This document shows positions 6,310-14,036 of a stretch of DNA of 17,103 bases, one piece after another. The number at the start of each line of letters is the position of its first letter. Within the stretch, counting starts at the first letter, position 1. The position numbers and the translations under genes were made by a program. The DNA is from Rhizobium sp. (GTDB taxonomy: Bacteria > Pseudomonadota > Alphaproteobacteria > Rhizobiales > Rhizobiaceae), in the NCBI GenBank assembly GCA_003501385.1, contig DNPN01000123.1:2812-19914 (forward strand), read 5' to 3'. The notes under the pieces were generated by a model. That model ran no database searches. It was not told where the DNA came from and saw only the letters and a list, made by a program, of their open reading frames with translations.

Positions 6310-7482
6310 ATGTCCACGAAAACCGTGGCAATTGTTGGCGGCGGTATAGCTGGTCTTACCGCTGCTCTTTGCTTTGCCCGCAAGGGTATTTCAACCCATA
6401 TTTTTGAGCGCAGCGCCATACTTGAAGAAGTGGGTGCCGGGCTGCAACTGACACCGAATGTCACCTGCATTTTGCGCGATCTGGGCCTTTTGCCTGCCGT
6501 GCGAGAGCGCTGGATTGAACCAGACGTGGTGCGGCTGGCCTCCGGCACCAGCCTGAAAATGATTGGTGCCGTGCCGGTGCGCGAGCATTCTGAAAAATAC
6601 TGGGGCGCACCCTATGGTGTGCTGCATCGTAAAAGCCTGCAGCAAGTTTTGGTCAACGCCGTTTTGCAAAATCCGCTGTGCGCGCTGACACTTGACCAGA
6701 AGGTGGAAAGCCCTGATGCGCAGGCTTTGCGCGTACCCTTCTGCGGCAATCGCCCGGATCTGGTGGTAGCAGCTGATGGCGTGTGGTCACGGCTTCGCAA
6801 TTTTGTGGCCGGTGGGCCGGATGTGACCTTCTCCGGCAATATAGCCTGGCGGATGACCTTACCGCAACGCGATGCGCCAGCCTTTATCTCCAGAGAAACG
6901 GTAACAGCCTATCTCGCCCCCAAAGCGCACCTTGTCACTTATCCTCTGCGCGAGACCGACAGTATCAATATTGTCGCCATCGGCAGCGGCATGGGAGCCG
7001 GCGAGGATTGGGCCACCTATGCCGACACGCAGCAAAAAGCCATTCTCAACCACACATTTCGCGGATGGAATCACGAGATACGGCAAATGCTCATCAGCGC
7101 AGAAAATGTCACCTTCTGGCCGCTATTTGAAACTGGGCCAGGGCATTGGCACAATAACAAGGATCTGGTGCTGATTGGCGATGCGGCCCACGCCATGATG
7201 CCCTTTTCGGCCCAAGGCGCTGGCATGGCGATTGAGGATGCGTTTGAGCTGGCCAATCAGGTGGCAGACCAGCCCTTGGCGCAAGCGCTATCGCAGTTTG
7301 AATTGCACCGGCAAAGCCGGATCAAGATGGTGCGAAAGCGCGGCGCGTTGAACAAATTAGCCTATCATGCCGCCGGTCCACTGAGATTTGGCCGCGACAT
7401 TCTGCTGTCAATGCGCTCACCAGCGAGCTTTGCCCGCGATCTGGACTGGCTCTACGGCTATCGCTCCAACAGCGGGCGATAA
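6310..7482 (+). CDS. FAD-dependent monooxygenase (UbiH/salicylate-hydroxylase-like)
   Basis: Group A flavoprotein monooxygenase of 390 aa, using NAD(P)H and O2 to hydroxylate an aromatic or related ring. The N-terminal Rossmann dinucleotide motif is VAIVGGGIAGL (about 6-16), followed by the FERS acidic end of strand 2. The DG motif (AADGVWSRLR) is near residue 155. The GD motif with flavin-ribityl contacts, LIGDAAHAMMPFSAQGAG, is near residue 290. No membrane segment is seen. The substrate is unknown: salicylate 1-monooxygenase is the usual automatic label, while UbiH/Coq6-type quinone work is an alternative suggested only weakly by the respiratory-type neighbour zf-CHCC gene. ATG 6310 has AGGCGA about 8 nt upstream. 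It converges on metC with a hairpin between them. Confidence 0.9.
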   Translation: MSTKTVAIVGGGIAGLTAALCFARKGISTHIFERSAILEEVGAGLQLTPNVTCILRDLGLLPAVRERWIEPDVVRLASGTSLKMIGAVPVREHSEKYWGAPYGVLHRKSLQQVLVNAVLQNPLCALTLDQKVESPDAQALRVPFCGNRPDLVVAADGVWSRLRNFVAGGPDVTFSGNIAWRMTLPQRDAPAFISRETVTAYLAPKAHLVTYPLRETDSINIVAIGSGMGAGEDWATYADTQQKAILNHTFRGWNHEIRQMLISAENVTFWPLFETGPGHWHNNKDLVLIGDAAHAMMPFSAQGAGMAIEDAFELANQVADQPLAQALSQFELHRQSRIKMVRKRGALNKLAYHAAGPLRFGRDILLSMRSPASFARDLDWLYGYRSNSGR

Positions 7483-7513
7483 GTCCAGACCTGCAATTTT
7501 CCTCCTCGGCATA

Positions 7514-7539
7514 GCAACGCCCGAACTGGCGGGCGTTGC
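7514..7539. terminator. Bidirectional-type hairpin between convergent genes
   Basis: Perfect 10-bp arms gcaacgcccg (7514-7523) and cgggcgttgc (7530-7539) with a 6-nt loop. It lies 31 nt after the monooxygenase stop and 16 nt beyond the metC stop. It is GC-rich and strong but has no long T-run on either strand, so intrinsic termination is plausible rather than certain. Confidence 0.65.
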
Positions 7540-7555
7540 ATCTTACGCGGCGTAG

Positions 7556-8746
7556 CTAAACAGCCGATGCGGCCGCAAATCCGCGTTCAAGATCGACAAG
7601 AATATCAGCAACATCTTCAAGGCCGATTTGCAGACGAATAACAGGCCCCTCAACAGGTGCCTTAGAAATCGTTCGATCCGACAGATTGGCAAAGACGGCG
7701 AGAGATTCATAACCGCCCCAGGACCAGCCAAGACCAAACAGCTGCAGTGCATCAAGAAACGCATGAGCCTTTCTTTTGAACTGTGCCGGATCATCTACCG
7801 CCAGCACGAATGAGAAAATACCGCTCGCGCCCTTGAAGTCCCGCTTCCAGATCTCGTGTCCCGAAAAGCTCGGCAAGGCTGGGTGCAAGACCTTTGCAAC
7901 ACCATCACGTTGTTCAAGCCATTCCGCCACCGCACGCGCACTCTTATCATGATGCGCAAGACGCACTGCCATGGTCCGCAAGCCGCGAAGAACCATGTAG
8001 GAATCATCTGGCGCACCGCACAGCCCCATCGCACCATTGGTGTCTTTCAGCTGTGGCCATGCCGCCGCATTCGCAGACACCGTGCCCATGAGAATATCAG
8101 AATGGCCCGCTGGATATTTCGTTGCCGCATGCATCGAGATATCAACGCCAAAATCCAGCGGACGAAAATACAGCGGTGTCGCCCAGGTATTGTCGATGCT
8201 GACCAGAGCGCCATGACGATGGACAACGTCAGAGATGGCGCGAATATCCTGTATTTCAAATGTGTTGGAGCCCGGCGCTTCCGTATGTACCAGCCTGGTG
8301 TTGGGGCGCATCAGGGCTTCAATCCCCGCCCCCACCAACGGATCATAATATTCAACCTCAACACCAAGACGCGTCAACATCGTATCACAAAAGTGGCGCA
8401 CTGGCCCATACACCGAATCAACAACCAAGGCATGGTCGCCCGGAGACAGAAAGGCGAGGAAAGGTACCGTTACGGCAGCAAGACCAGACGGCAGCAAGAT
8501 CGTGCCCGCAGACCCTTCCAGAGAATCAATCGCCTCACACAAGGCATCTGTCGTCGGCGTGCCCCGAGTGCCATAGGTGTATTTCTGGGTAATTGTCTCC
8601 ATGGCTGCTGCCTTTGGAAACAACACCGTCGAGGCACGCACCACAGGCGGATTGACAAAACCATGATAGCTCGAAGGGTCATGTCCCAGATGACACAAGC
8701 GTGTGTTCAGGCCAGAATCGGCCAACCAATTATTTTTGTCAGACAT
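7556..8746 (-). CDS. metC: Cystathionine beta-lyase MetC
   Basis: PLP-dependent enzyme of the Cys/Met metabolism family, 396 aa. It splits cystathionine to homocysteine, ammonia and pyruvate in methionine synthesis. Family landmarks are present: YGTRGTPT (58-65) supplies the phosphate-binding Tyr and Arg of the neighbouring subunit. LLPSGLAAV (84-92) is the cofactor loop, and D185 in IDNTWATP contacts the pyridine nitrogen. K210 in HAATKYPAGHSD forms the Schiff base. The C-terminal RLQIGLEDVADILVDL is typical. The start at 8746 (MSDKNNWLAD) is chosen over 8782 because of family length; its GAAGG is about 11 nt upstream, a little far. It is divergent from aapJ, an arrangement I recall from other rhizobia. 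Gamma-synthase or gamma-lyase activity cannot be ruled out by motif alone, but beta-lyase fits best. Confidence 0.93.
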   Translation of the reverse strand: MSDKNNWLADSGLNTRLCHLGHDPSSYHGFVNPPVVRASTVLFPKAAAMETITQKYTYGTRGTPTTDALCEAIDSLEGSAGTILLPSGLAAVTVPFLAFLSPGDHALVVDSVYGPVRHFCDTMLTRLGVEVEYYDPLVGAGIEALMRPNTRLVHTEAPGSNTFEIQDIRAISDVVHRHGALVSIDNTWATPLYFRPLDFGVDISMHAATKYPAGHSDILMGTVSANAAAWPQLKDTNGAMGLCGAPDDSYMVLRGLRTMAVRLAHHDKSARAVAEWLEQRDGVAKVLHPALPSFSGHEIWKRDFKGASGIFSFVLAVDDPAQFKRKAHAFLDALQLFGLGWSWGGYESLAVFANLSDRTISKAPVEGPVIRLQIGLEDVADILVDLERGFAAASAV

Positions 8747-8965
8747 AAAGTAAACTGCCTTCTCGCTGCATGATGTGCCCAAGGTTTTGGCCCACCAATC
8801 GCTCGCCGGTCAAGACTTCATCTGCAAGACGATGAACTTGAAATTTTGTTCAAATTTTTGGTCTATTTTTTCATCAAATCCATGACTGCATTCCTTCGTA
8901 TCGCCTATTTTTTGTTCAATTTCACGAAATTGCCGTTTTTGAACGCAATTTTCACCCATAAACTC

Positions 8966-8994
8966 TTGACCATGAACCCATTTATGAATGTGAT
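8966..8994 (+). promoter_or_regulatory. Candidate promoter of the aap operon
   Basis: cTTGACC (-35 at 8966-8971) then exactly 17 nt, then TGTGAT (-10 at 8989-8994), matching four of six of the TATAAT consensus. It would give a 5' leader of about 100 nt that includes the 8999-9028 hairpin. Inference from match and spacing. Confidence 0.5.
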
Positions 8995-8998
8995 GGGT

Positions 8999-9028
8999 GT
9001 CGCGCACCCCCCGCGGTGGTGCGCCGAC
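8999..9028 (+). promoter_or_regulatory. GC-rich hairpin in the aapJ leader
   Basis: gtcg (8999-9002) pairs with cgac (9025-9028) and cgcacc (9003-9008) with ggtgcg (9018-9023). One C is bulged (9024) and the loop is 9 nt. The following sequence is purine-rich, not T-rich. It could protect the 5' end or act as an operator; the function is not shown. Confidence 0.5.
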
Positions 9029-9098
9029 AGTGGAGAGGGGAAAAACTCGCCCAAGTTGCTGCCGAAAGAACGACACAATATAACAAAGGTTGGGAAAC

Positions 9099-10124
9099 AT
9101 GAAAAAGACGCTTCTGTCAGTTGCGCTGGGCGCTGCGGCATTTGGCTTTGGGGCATCTGCTGCATCGGCGGATACGCTGAGCAACGTTAAGGCGAAAGGC
9201 TTCGTACAATGCGGCGTGAGCCAGGGCGTTCCCGGCTTCTCCAGCCCTGACGACAAGGGCAACTGGAGTGGCATCGACGTAGATTACTGCCGCGGCATTG
9301 CTGCCGCTGTTTTCGGCGACGCTTCCAAGGCCAAGTTCACGCCGCTTTCCGCGAAGGAACGTTTCACGGCGCTGACATCTGGCGAAATTGATGTGCTGAC
9401 GCGCAACACCACCTGGACCATCAGCCGCGACACATCCGGCAACATGAACTTCCGTTCGGTCAACTATTACGACGGCCAGGGCTTCATGGTGAAGAAGTCC
9501 CTGAACGTAAAGTCGGCTCTTGAACTGTCGGGTGCTGCCGTCTGCGTTCAGGCTGGTACGACCACGGAATTGAACCTTGCAGACTATTTCAAGGCAAACG
9601 GCCTGAAGTACAATCCTGTTGTGTTTGAAAAAGAAGAAGACGCCACTTCGGCGTATGACGCTGGCCGTTGCGACGCCTACACCACTGACCAGTCTGGTCT
9701 CTATGCGATTCGTCTGAAACTGAAGGTTCCTGACGACAGCATAGTGCTGCCAGAAGTCATCTCCAAGGAGCCGCTTGGACCAGCCGTTCGCCAGGGCGAC
9801 GACAAGTGGGCCCACATCGTGAGCTGGGTTCACTACGCCATGGTGAATGCGGAAGAAGCCGGCATCACCTCCAAGAACGTCGACGAGATGAAGGCAAACG
9901 GCGGCCCGGACATCAAGCGTATGCTTGGCGCTGAACAGGGCAGCAAGATTGGTACAGACCTCGGCCTGACCGAAGACTGGGCTTACAACATCATCAAGAA
10001 AGTCGGCAACTACGGTGAGGTTTTCGACCGCAACGTTGGCGCTGGCAGCCCGCTGAAGATTGCCCGCGGCGTGAATGCGCTGTGGACAAAGGGTGGCTTG
10101 CAGTACGGCCCGCCGATCCGTTGA
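9099..10124 (+). CDS. aapJ: General L-amino-acid ABC transporter, periplasmic binding protein AapJ
   Basis: Periplasmic solute-binding protein of 341 aa that delivers a broad range of L-amino acids to the AapQM permease. The Sec signal peptide is clear: MKKT, a hydrophobic Ala/Gly core, and an ASA-type cleavage site at about residue 25-27 before DTLSNVKAKG. The mature protein is a bacterial SBP_3 fold: VQCGVSQGVPGFS, then NWSGIDVDYCRGIAAAVFG, then FTALTSGEIDVLTRNTTWT, all typical of AapJ. Four mature cysteines (VQCG, DYCR, AVCV, GRCD) may form disulfides. The start is the ATG at 9099, with AAAGG 9 nt upstream; the TTG at 9090 is in frame but adds only three residues. A hairpin after the stop separates it from aapQ and may keep aapJ mRNA more abundant than the rest. 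Confidence 0.96.
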   Translation: MKKTLLSVALGAAAFGFGASAASADTLSNVKAKGFVQCGVSQGVPGFSSPDDKGNWSGIDVDYCRGIAAAVFGDASKAKFTPLSAKERFTALTSGEIDVLTRNTTWTISRDTSGNMNFRSVNYYDGQGFMVKKSLNVKSALELSGAAVCVQAGTTTELNLADYFKANGLKYNPVVFEKEEDATSAYDAGRCDAYTTDQSGLYAIRLKLKVPDDSIVLPEVISKEPLGPAVRQGDDKWAHIVSWVHYAMVNAEEAGITSKNVDEMKANGGPDIKRMLGAEQGSKIGTDLGLTEDWAYNIIKKVGNYGEVFDRNVGAGSPLKIARGVNALWTKGGLQYGPPIR

Positions 10125-10151
10125 TCGTGTAGGACAAAATAGATCGCCATG

Positions 10152-10183
10152 GTGGGGAGATAGCACGCAAGCGCCCTCCCCAC
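10152..10183 (+). terminator. Attenuator-type hairpin between aapJ and aapQ
   Basis: Perfect 8-bp arms gtggggag (10152-10159) and ctccccac (10176-10183), 28 nt after the aapJ stop. The inner segment has further cgc/gcg pairing. The downstream sequence is ttct then mixed, a weak T-run. Read-through must occur because aapQ follows at 10243 without an obvious new promoter. Stabilising the upstream binding-protein mRNA or partial termination are the usual roles of such hairpins. Confidence 0.65.
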
Positions 10184-10242
10184 TTCTAAACCCGTAAAGG
10201 GAAGCTTGCCCAAAAAGGGCGCATAAGGGGAAAAAGGCCTCA

Positions 10243-11439
10243 ATGGCAGACCACGCGACAAGCTCGTCTAAGGCCGGTTCATCCGGCACTTCGTCTCTGA
10301 TCTACGACCCCAAAGTTCGCGGTATTGTTTACCAGATCGTTACTCTTGCACTCGTCGTGCTTTTTATTGCATTCCTCGTACACAACACACTTCTGAATCT
10401 GCAAAAAAATCACATTGCCTCAGGTTTTGGCTTTTTGGATGGCCGTGCCGGTTTTGACATCGGACAACATTTGATTGCCTACAGCAGTGACTCCACATAC
10501 AAGTATGCCCTTGTTGTTGGCCTTCTGAACACATTGCAGGTTGCGATTGCAGGTATTTTTACGGCATCTATCATCGGCTTTATTGTCGGCATGGGACGCC
10601 TTTCCAAAAACTGGCTGATTGCCAAGATCTCGCAAGTCTATGTGGAAGTCTTTCGCAATATCCCGCCTCTGCTGGTGATTTTCTTTTGGTATAAAGGCGT
10701 TATTTCGGTTCTGCCCCAGCCAAAGGACTCTGTAAAACTGCCCTTCGATATCTACATCAACAACCGTGGCATTACCTTCCCGAGGGCAATATTTGGTGAT
10801 GGGTCGGAGTATATCGCTCTGGCATTTGTGGTTGGTATCGTCCTAACAGTCTTTTTGCATTCCTGGGCGAAACGCAGGCAAATGGCATCCGGTAAGCAAT
10901 TCCCGGTATTGTCCTCGTCCATTGTCATGATCTTGGGTTTGCCGCTGCTAACATTTTTTGCTTTGGGGCAGCCGCTGACGTTTGAACTTCCATTGGTTGG
11001 GCGCTTCAGCATGCAGGGCGGCTCGGTGATCGGCCCGGAATTCACATCACTCTATCTCGCGCTCTCCTTCTATACGGCCGCATTCATTGCGGAAATCGTG
11101 CGCGGTGGCATCAAAGCCGTTTCAAAAGGCCAAACCGAAGCTGCCAGCGCCCTTGGTCTGAGCGGAGGTCATACATCGCGGTTAATTATCTTGCCTCAGG
11201 CAATGCGGTTGATTATTCCACCGCTGACGAGCCAATACCTCAACCTGACAAAGAATTCGTCACTGGCCGTTGCCGTGGGCTTTTCAGACATCGTGTCGGT
11301 TGGCGGAACTATTCTGAATCAGACCAGTCAAGCGATCGAAATTGTCGGGATATGGTTGGTTGTCTATCTCACAATCAGTATCGCGACCGCAATGTTCATG
11401 AACTGGTTCAATGCCAAAATGGCTCTGGTCGAGAGGTAA
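10243..11439 (+). CDS. aapQ: General L-amino-acid ABC transporter permease AapQ
   Basis: Inner-membrane permease of the His/Glu/Gln (HAAT) ABC family, 398 aa, pairing with AapM to form the pore. After a hydrophilic Ser-rich start there is a first transmembrane segment at about 28-50. The BPD_transp_1 domain then begins near residue 88 (LNTLQVAIAGIFTASIIGFI). An insertion at about 150-265, with two further hydrophobic stretches, is typical of AapQ. The ATPase-coupling EAA loop starts at E284 (EIVRGGIKAV) and includes GQTEAASALGL, with LIILPQAMRLIIPP after it. ATG 10243 has AAGG about 7 nt upstream. aapM starts 4 nt after the stop, so the genes are translationally close-coupled. Confidence 0.95.
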   Translation: MADHATSSSKAGSSGTSSLIYDPKVRGIVYQIVTLALVVLFIAFLVHNTLLNLQKNHIASGFGFLDGRAGFDIGQHLIAYSSDSTYKYALVVGLLNTLQVAIAGIFTASIIGFIVGMGRLSKNWLIAKISQVYVEVFRNIPPLLVIFFWYKGVISVLPQPKDSVKLPFDIYINNRGITFPRAIFGDGSEYIALAFVVGIVLTVFLHSWAKRRQMASGKQFPVLSSSIVMILGLPLLTFFALGQPLTFELPLVGRFSMQGGSVIGPEFTSLYLALSFYTAAFIAEIVRGGIKAVSKGQTEAASALGLSGGHTSRLIILPQAMRLIIPPLTSQYLNLTKNSSLAVAVGFSDIVSVGGTILNQTSQAIEIVGIWLVVYLTISIATAMFMNWFNAKMALVER

Positions 11440-11443
11440 GATA

Positions 11444-12598
11444 ATGGCAAACCAGAATGTTGGATTTGTAAGTGAAAAACTCATCGGCCCCTCGCCTGCA
11501 CCATCGGGCCAGGTCGGAGCCTCCGCGTGGATCAGAAAAAACCTGATCGCGACGCCAAAAGATGTGGTCTTGACCGTGATCTCCATTGCGGCGCTGGCAT
11601 ATATCCTGCCAGCGCTCATACAATGGCTGTTTCTCAACGCGGTTTGGTTCGGCAGCGATCGCACGGCCTGCCTCACTGTGATTCAGGGCGGCAAGATCGC
11701 AGATGGCCAAGCCGGGGCTTGCTGGGCTTTTGTTGGGGCAAAGTTCCAGCAATTCATCTTTGGGCGTTACCCCATGGAAGAATACTGGCGCCCGATCATT
11801 GTCATGATCCTGTTCGCAATTCTTTTGGTGCCGATGCTGATGCCAAAGGCTCCCTTCAAGCGCCTGAATGCGCTTTTGCTGTTCATAGTGCTGCCGGTTG
11901 TCGCTTTTTATCTGCTGACTGGTGGCTTCGGCCTTGTTCCAGTGGAAACTGCACGCTGGGGTGGATTTATGGTCACGTTGATCCTCTCCTTCTTCGGCAT
12001 AGCGGTATCTTTGCCGGTCGGTATTATTCTCGCTCTTGGACGCCGCTCAAAAATGCCAGTGATCAAGATGCTGTGCGTGATCTTCATTGAAGTCATTCGT
12101 GGCGTACCGTTGATCACCGTGTTGTTCATGGCAAGCGTCATGTTACCCTTGTTCCTGCCCGATGGCTGGACCTTCGACAAATTGCTGCGCGCGATTGTCG
12201 GTGTCTCGATCTTCTCTTCGGCCTATATGGCAGAAGTGATCCGCGGCGGCTTGCAAGCCATTCCAAAGGGCCAGTTTGAGGGTGCCGATTCGCTCGGCTT
12301 GAGCTATTTCCAGAAGACACGGCTGATCATTCTGCCGCAGGCCATCAAACTGGTCATCCCCGGCATCGTGAATACGTTCATCGGCCTGTTCAAGGATACC
12401 ACGCTCGTTTCGATCATTGGCATGTTCGATCTCCTCGGTATCGTGACGCTCAACCTGTCTGACGCCAACTGGGCGACACCTGTCACAGCTGTAACTGGCC
12501 TGGTATTTGCGGGGTTCGTGTACTGGCTCTTCTGCTTCAGCATGTCACGCTATTCCCACTTCATGGAACAGCACCTCGACACCGGCCACAAACACTAA
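11444..12598 (+). CDS. aapM: General L-amino-acid ABC transporter permease AapM
   Basis: Second inner-membrane permease of the Aap system, 384 aa. It has the AapM layout: an N-terminal cytoplasmic segment, a first membrane helix near 40-65, and a periplasmic loop with two cysteines (TACL, GACW). Hydrophobic helices follow at about 115-165, then the BPD_transp_1 domain from about 170 onward. The EAA loop EVIRGGLQAI begins at E264 and continues with GQFEGADSLGL, ending in LIILPQAIKLVIPG. The start ATG 11444 has GAGAGG 8 nt upstream, formed by the end of aapQ; an earlier ATG at 11411 lies inside aapQ and has no such site. Nineteen nt separate it from aapP. Confidence 0.95.
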   Translation: MANQNVGFVSEKLIGPSPAPSGQVGASAWIRKNLIATPKDVVLTVISIAALAYILPALIQWLFLNAVWFGSDRTACLTVIQGGKIADGQAGACWAFVGAKFQQFIFGRYPMEEYWRPIIVMILFAILLVPMLMPKAPFKRLNALLLFIVLPVVAFYLLTGGFGLVPVETARWGGFMVTLILSFFGIAVSLPVGIILALGRRSKMPVIKMLCVIFIEVIRGVPLITVLFMASVMLPLFLPDGWTFDKLLRAIVGVSIFSSAYMAEVIRGGLQAIPKGQFEGADSLGLSYFQKTRLIILPQAIKLVIPGIVNTFIGLFKDTTLVSIIGMFDLLGIVTLNLSDANWATPVTAVTGLVFAGFVYWLFCFSMSRYSHFMEQHLDTGHKH

Positions 12599-12617
12599 AT
12601 TCTAAAGGAACAACCAC

Positions 12618-13388
12618 ATGGCTGTCGCTCAAAACTCGCTGACCAAGTCAGACAACAAAATCGCAATCGAACTGATCAACATGAACAAGTGGTACGGCGA
12701 GTTCCACGTGCTTCGTGATATTAACCTCAAGGTGAAGATGGGCGAGCGCATCGTCATTGCCGGTCCATCTGGTTCTGGCAAATCGACCATGATCCGCTGC
12801 ATCAACCGTCTTGAAGAACACCAGACCGGCAACATCATCGTTGACAACATCGAACTGACAAACGACCTCAAGAAGATCGATGAAATCCGCCGCGAAGTCG
12901 GCATGGTGTTCCAGCACTTCAATCTCTTCCCGCATCTGACGATTCTGGAAAACTGCACTTTGGCACCAATCTGGGTGCGCAAGATGCCGAAGAAAGAAGC
13001 CGAAGAAATCGCGATGCACTACCTGAAGCGCGTCAAGATTCCTGAGCAGGCCAACAAATACCCCGGCCAGCTCTCCGGTGGTCAGCAGCAGCGCGTGGCC
13101 ATCGCTCGCGCCTTGTGCATGAAGCCCAAGATCATGCTGTTCGACGAGCCAACCTCTGCGCTCGATCCAGAAATGGTCAAGGAAGTGTTGGACACCATGG
13201 TTGGTTTGGCCGAAGAAGGCATGACAATGCTCTGCGTCACCCACGAAATGGGCTTTGCGCGGCAGGTTGCCGACCGGGTGATTTTCATGGACCAAGGGCA
13301 GATTGTGGAAGAAAATGCGCCTGCCGAATTCTTCGACAATCCGCAGCATGAGCGCACGAAGCTCTTCCTCAGCCAGATCCTGCACTAG
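12618..13388 (+). CDS. aapP: General L-amino-acid ABC transporter ATPase AapP
   Basis: Cytoplasmic ATP-hydrolysing subunit of the Aap transporter, 256 aa, normal for the polar amino-acid uptake ATPases (GlnQ/HisP group). All catalytic motifs are intact: Walker A GPSGSGKST at 49-57, Q-loop Q99 in MVFQHFNLFPH, signature LSGGQQQR at 152-159. Walker B IMLFDE is at 172-177, followed by the D-loop SALD, and the switch H209 is in CVTHEMG. The start ATG 12618 has AAAGGA 7-8 nt upstream. It is the last gene of the aap operon; a palindromic repeat begins at once after the stop, and a strong terminator lies 54 nt downstream. AapP in Rhizobium also affects amino-acid efflux in the wider system, which is family knowledge. 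Confidence 0.97.
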   Translation: MAVAQNSLTKSDNKIAIELINMNKWYGEFHVLRDINLKVKMGERIVIAGPSGSGKSTMIRCINRLEEHQTGNIIVDNIELTNDLKKIDEIRREVGMVFQHFNLFPHLTILENCTLAPIWVRKMPKKEAEEIAMHYLKRVKIPEQANKYPGQLSGGQQQRVAIARALCMKPKIMLFDEPTSALDPEMVKEVLDTMVGLAEEGMTMLCVTHEMGFARQVADRVIFMDQGQIVEENAPAEFFDNPQHERTKLFLSQILH

Positions 13389-13390
13389 AA

Positions 13391-13447
13391 TTTGTCGGGG
13401 AAAAGTGGAATCCAATTTTCCCGCACATTAAAATCAAAAACAAAACC
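13391..13447. repeat. Palindromic dispersed repeat, copy 2 (left border of accessory block)
   Basis: Inner arms gggaaaa (13398-13404) and ttttccc (13416-13422). The left half tttgtcggggaaaagtgga differs by one base from the corresponding 19 nt of copy 3. The right flank aaaaacaaaacc (13436-13447) also corresponds to gaaaacaaaacc in copy 3 at nearly the same offset. The outer right arm (gacaaac in copy 3) is degraded here. It is in the same orientation as copy 3 at 17022-17077. Confidence 0.78.
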
Positions 13448-13480
13448 TGCCTGACACTTAGAATGTCAGGCAGGTTTTTT
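13442..13480 (+). terminator. Rho-independent terminator of the aap operon
   Basis: A perfect 15-bp stem, aaaacctgcctgaca (13442-13456) with 13464-13478, a 7-nt loop, and six T at the 3' edge. It is one of the clearest intrinsic terminators in the window. The A-tract also allows partial function in reverse. Its left arm overlaps the right flank of the palindromic repeat. Confidence 0.95.
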
Positions 13481-13709
13481 GTTGCAAGCAACCAACGCTG
13501 TTTTTTTGTCCACGAGACAGGTTCCTCGCATCTGAAAAGATTCGTTGGAAATACATCTTCGTTTTCCTCTTGCGACGATCTAAAGCCTCGGACGTATTTG
13601 GGATACTTGCACTCTCTTCAAGCTAAAGATTCGTGAGCATCTTCACGATGTGGTCTGAGACGATCACCCAAGGCAGTATCCTGTAATTCCACAATATATC
13701 GTCAATAAT

Positions 13710-13724
13710 GTCTCATAATGAGAC
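13710..13724. promoter_or_regulatory. Perfect palindrome, candidate operator
   Basis: gtctcat-a-atgagac, 7-bp arms around a single central base. The arms are too close to form an RNA hairpin of full length, which favours a dimeric repressor or activator site on DNA. It lies about 310 bp before the YqcI-family start. No regulator gene is nearby, so the cognate protein is unknown. Confidence 0.5.
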
Positions 13725-13767
13725 CGAAAAATCTGGCATGCGTCAAAAAAACTGACATCAAATTAGA

Positions 13768-13795
13768 TTGGCACAATTATTCGGATTTTTGGCAC
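13768..13795. repeat. Two phased direct repeats TTGGCAC
   Basis: TTGGCAC at 13768-13774 and again at 13789-13795. Their start-to-start distance is 21 bp, two helical turns, which puts them on the same DNA face. This is a common layout for activator binding. Chance occurrence of a repeated 7-mer is possible in this length. Confidence 0.4.
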
Positions 13796-14036
13796 TCGCA
13801 AAAGTGGTCTTCACCCCATTTCTCCCTATTCATACAAGGGTATGGAAGTGTATTTGCAGGATAACAAAATTTCCTGAAATCCAATTGTGTAATTTTTATG
13901 TAAAAAAGTGAAACGAACCCGAATTTTGATAGTTGAATTCCAACGCAATGGAATATTATTTAATTATTATTTTCTAAATTATTCACTCTCTTATCCACTT
14001 CCCAACAATTTAACTCAAATTCGGCAGGGTTTCACG

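Larger units (their letters stand above)
8747..9098. other. Divergent regulatory region between metC and aapJ
   Basis: About 350 bp, AT-rich with several T- and A-tracts between about 8830 and 8960. It contains a 6-bp inverted repeat caattt-CACG-aaattg (8917-8932), a promoter candidate at 8966-8994 and a GC-rich hairpin at 8999-9028. No convincing gene is present. It is the likely control region for both metC and the aap operon; aap operons in rhizobia are known to answer to nitrogen status, but I see no clear NtrC site. Confidence 0.6.
13481..14036. other. AT-rich leader of the YqcI-methyltransferase-transporter cluster
   Basis: About 550 bp, visibly richer in A and T than the aap operon, with no recognisable gene. 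The frame of the downstream gene stays open to 13908, but those 43 codons encode low-complexity Asn/Tyr/Phe/Leu-rich sequence absent from the family. It holds the palindrome at 13710-13724 and the direct repeats at 13768-13795, and must contain the cluster promoter. The composition suggests recent acquisition or a regulatory leader. Confidence 0.65.

Noticed and set aside
7856..8773. 305-codon plus-strand frame opposite metC
   Set aside because: Shadow frame: highly basic, Arg/His-rich, no known fold; metC on the other strand has all PLP-enzyme motifs.
9117..10289. 390-codon minus-strand frame opposite aapJ
   Set aside because: It is a shadow of aapJ, whose signal peptide and binding-protein motifs are unmistakable.
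13768..13785. Sigma-54 promoter at TTGGCACaattattcgg before the YqcI-family gene
   Set aside because: The -24 GG element fits, but the -12 GC is absent at the required spacing (CG is found instead), so it does not meet the consensus.
13908..14036. N-terminal extension of the YqcI-family protein by 43 residues
   Set aside because: The extension is low-complexity, AT-driven and without family similarity; a good Shine-Dalgarno precedes the ATG at 14037.
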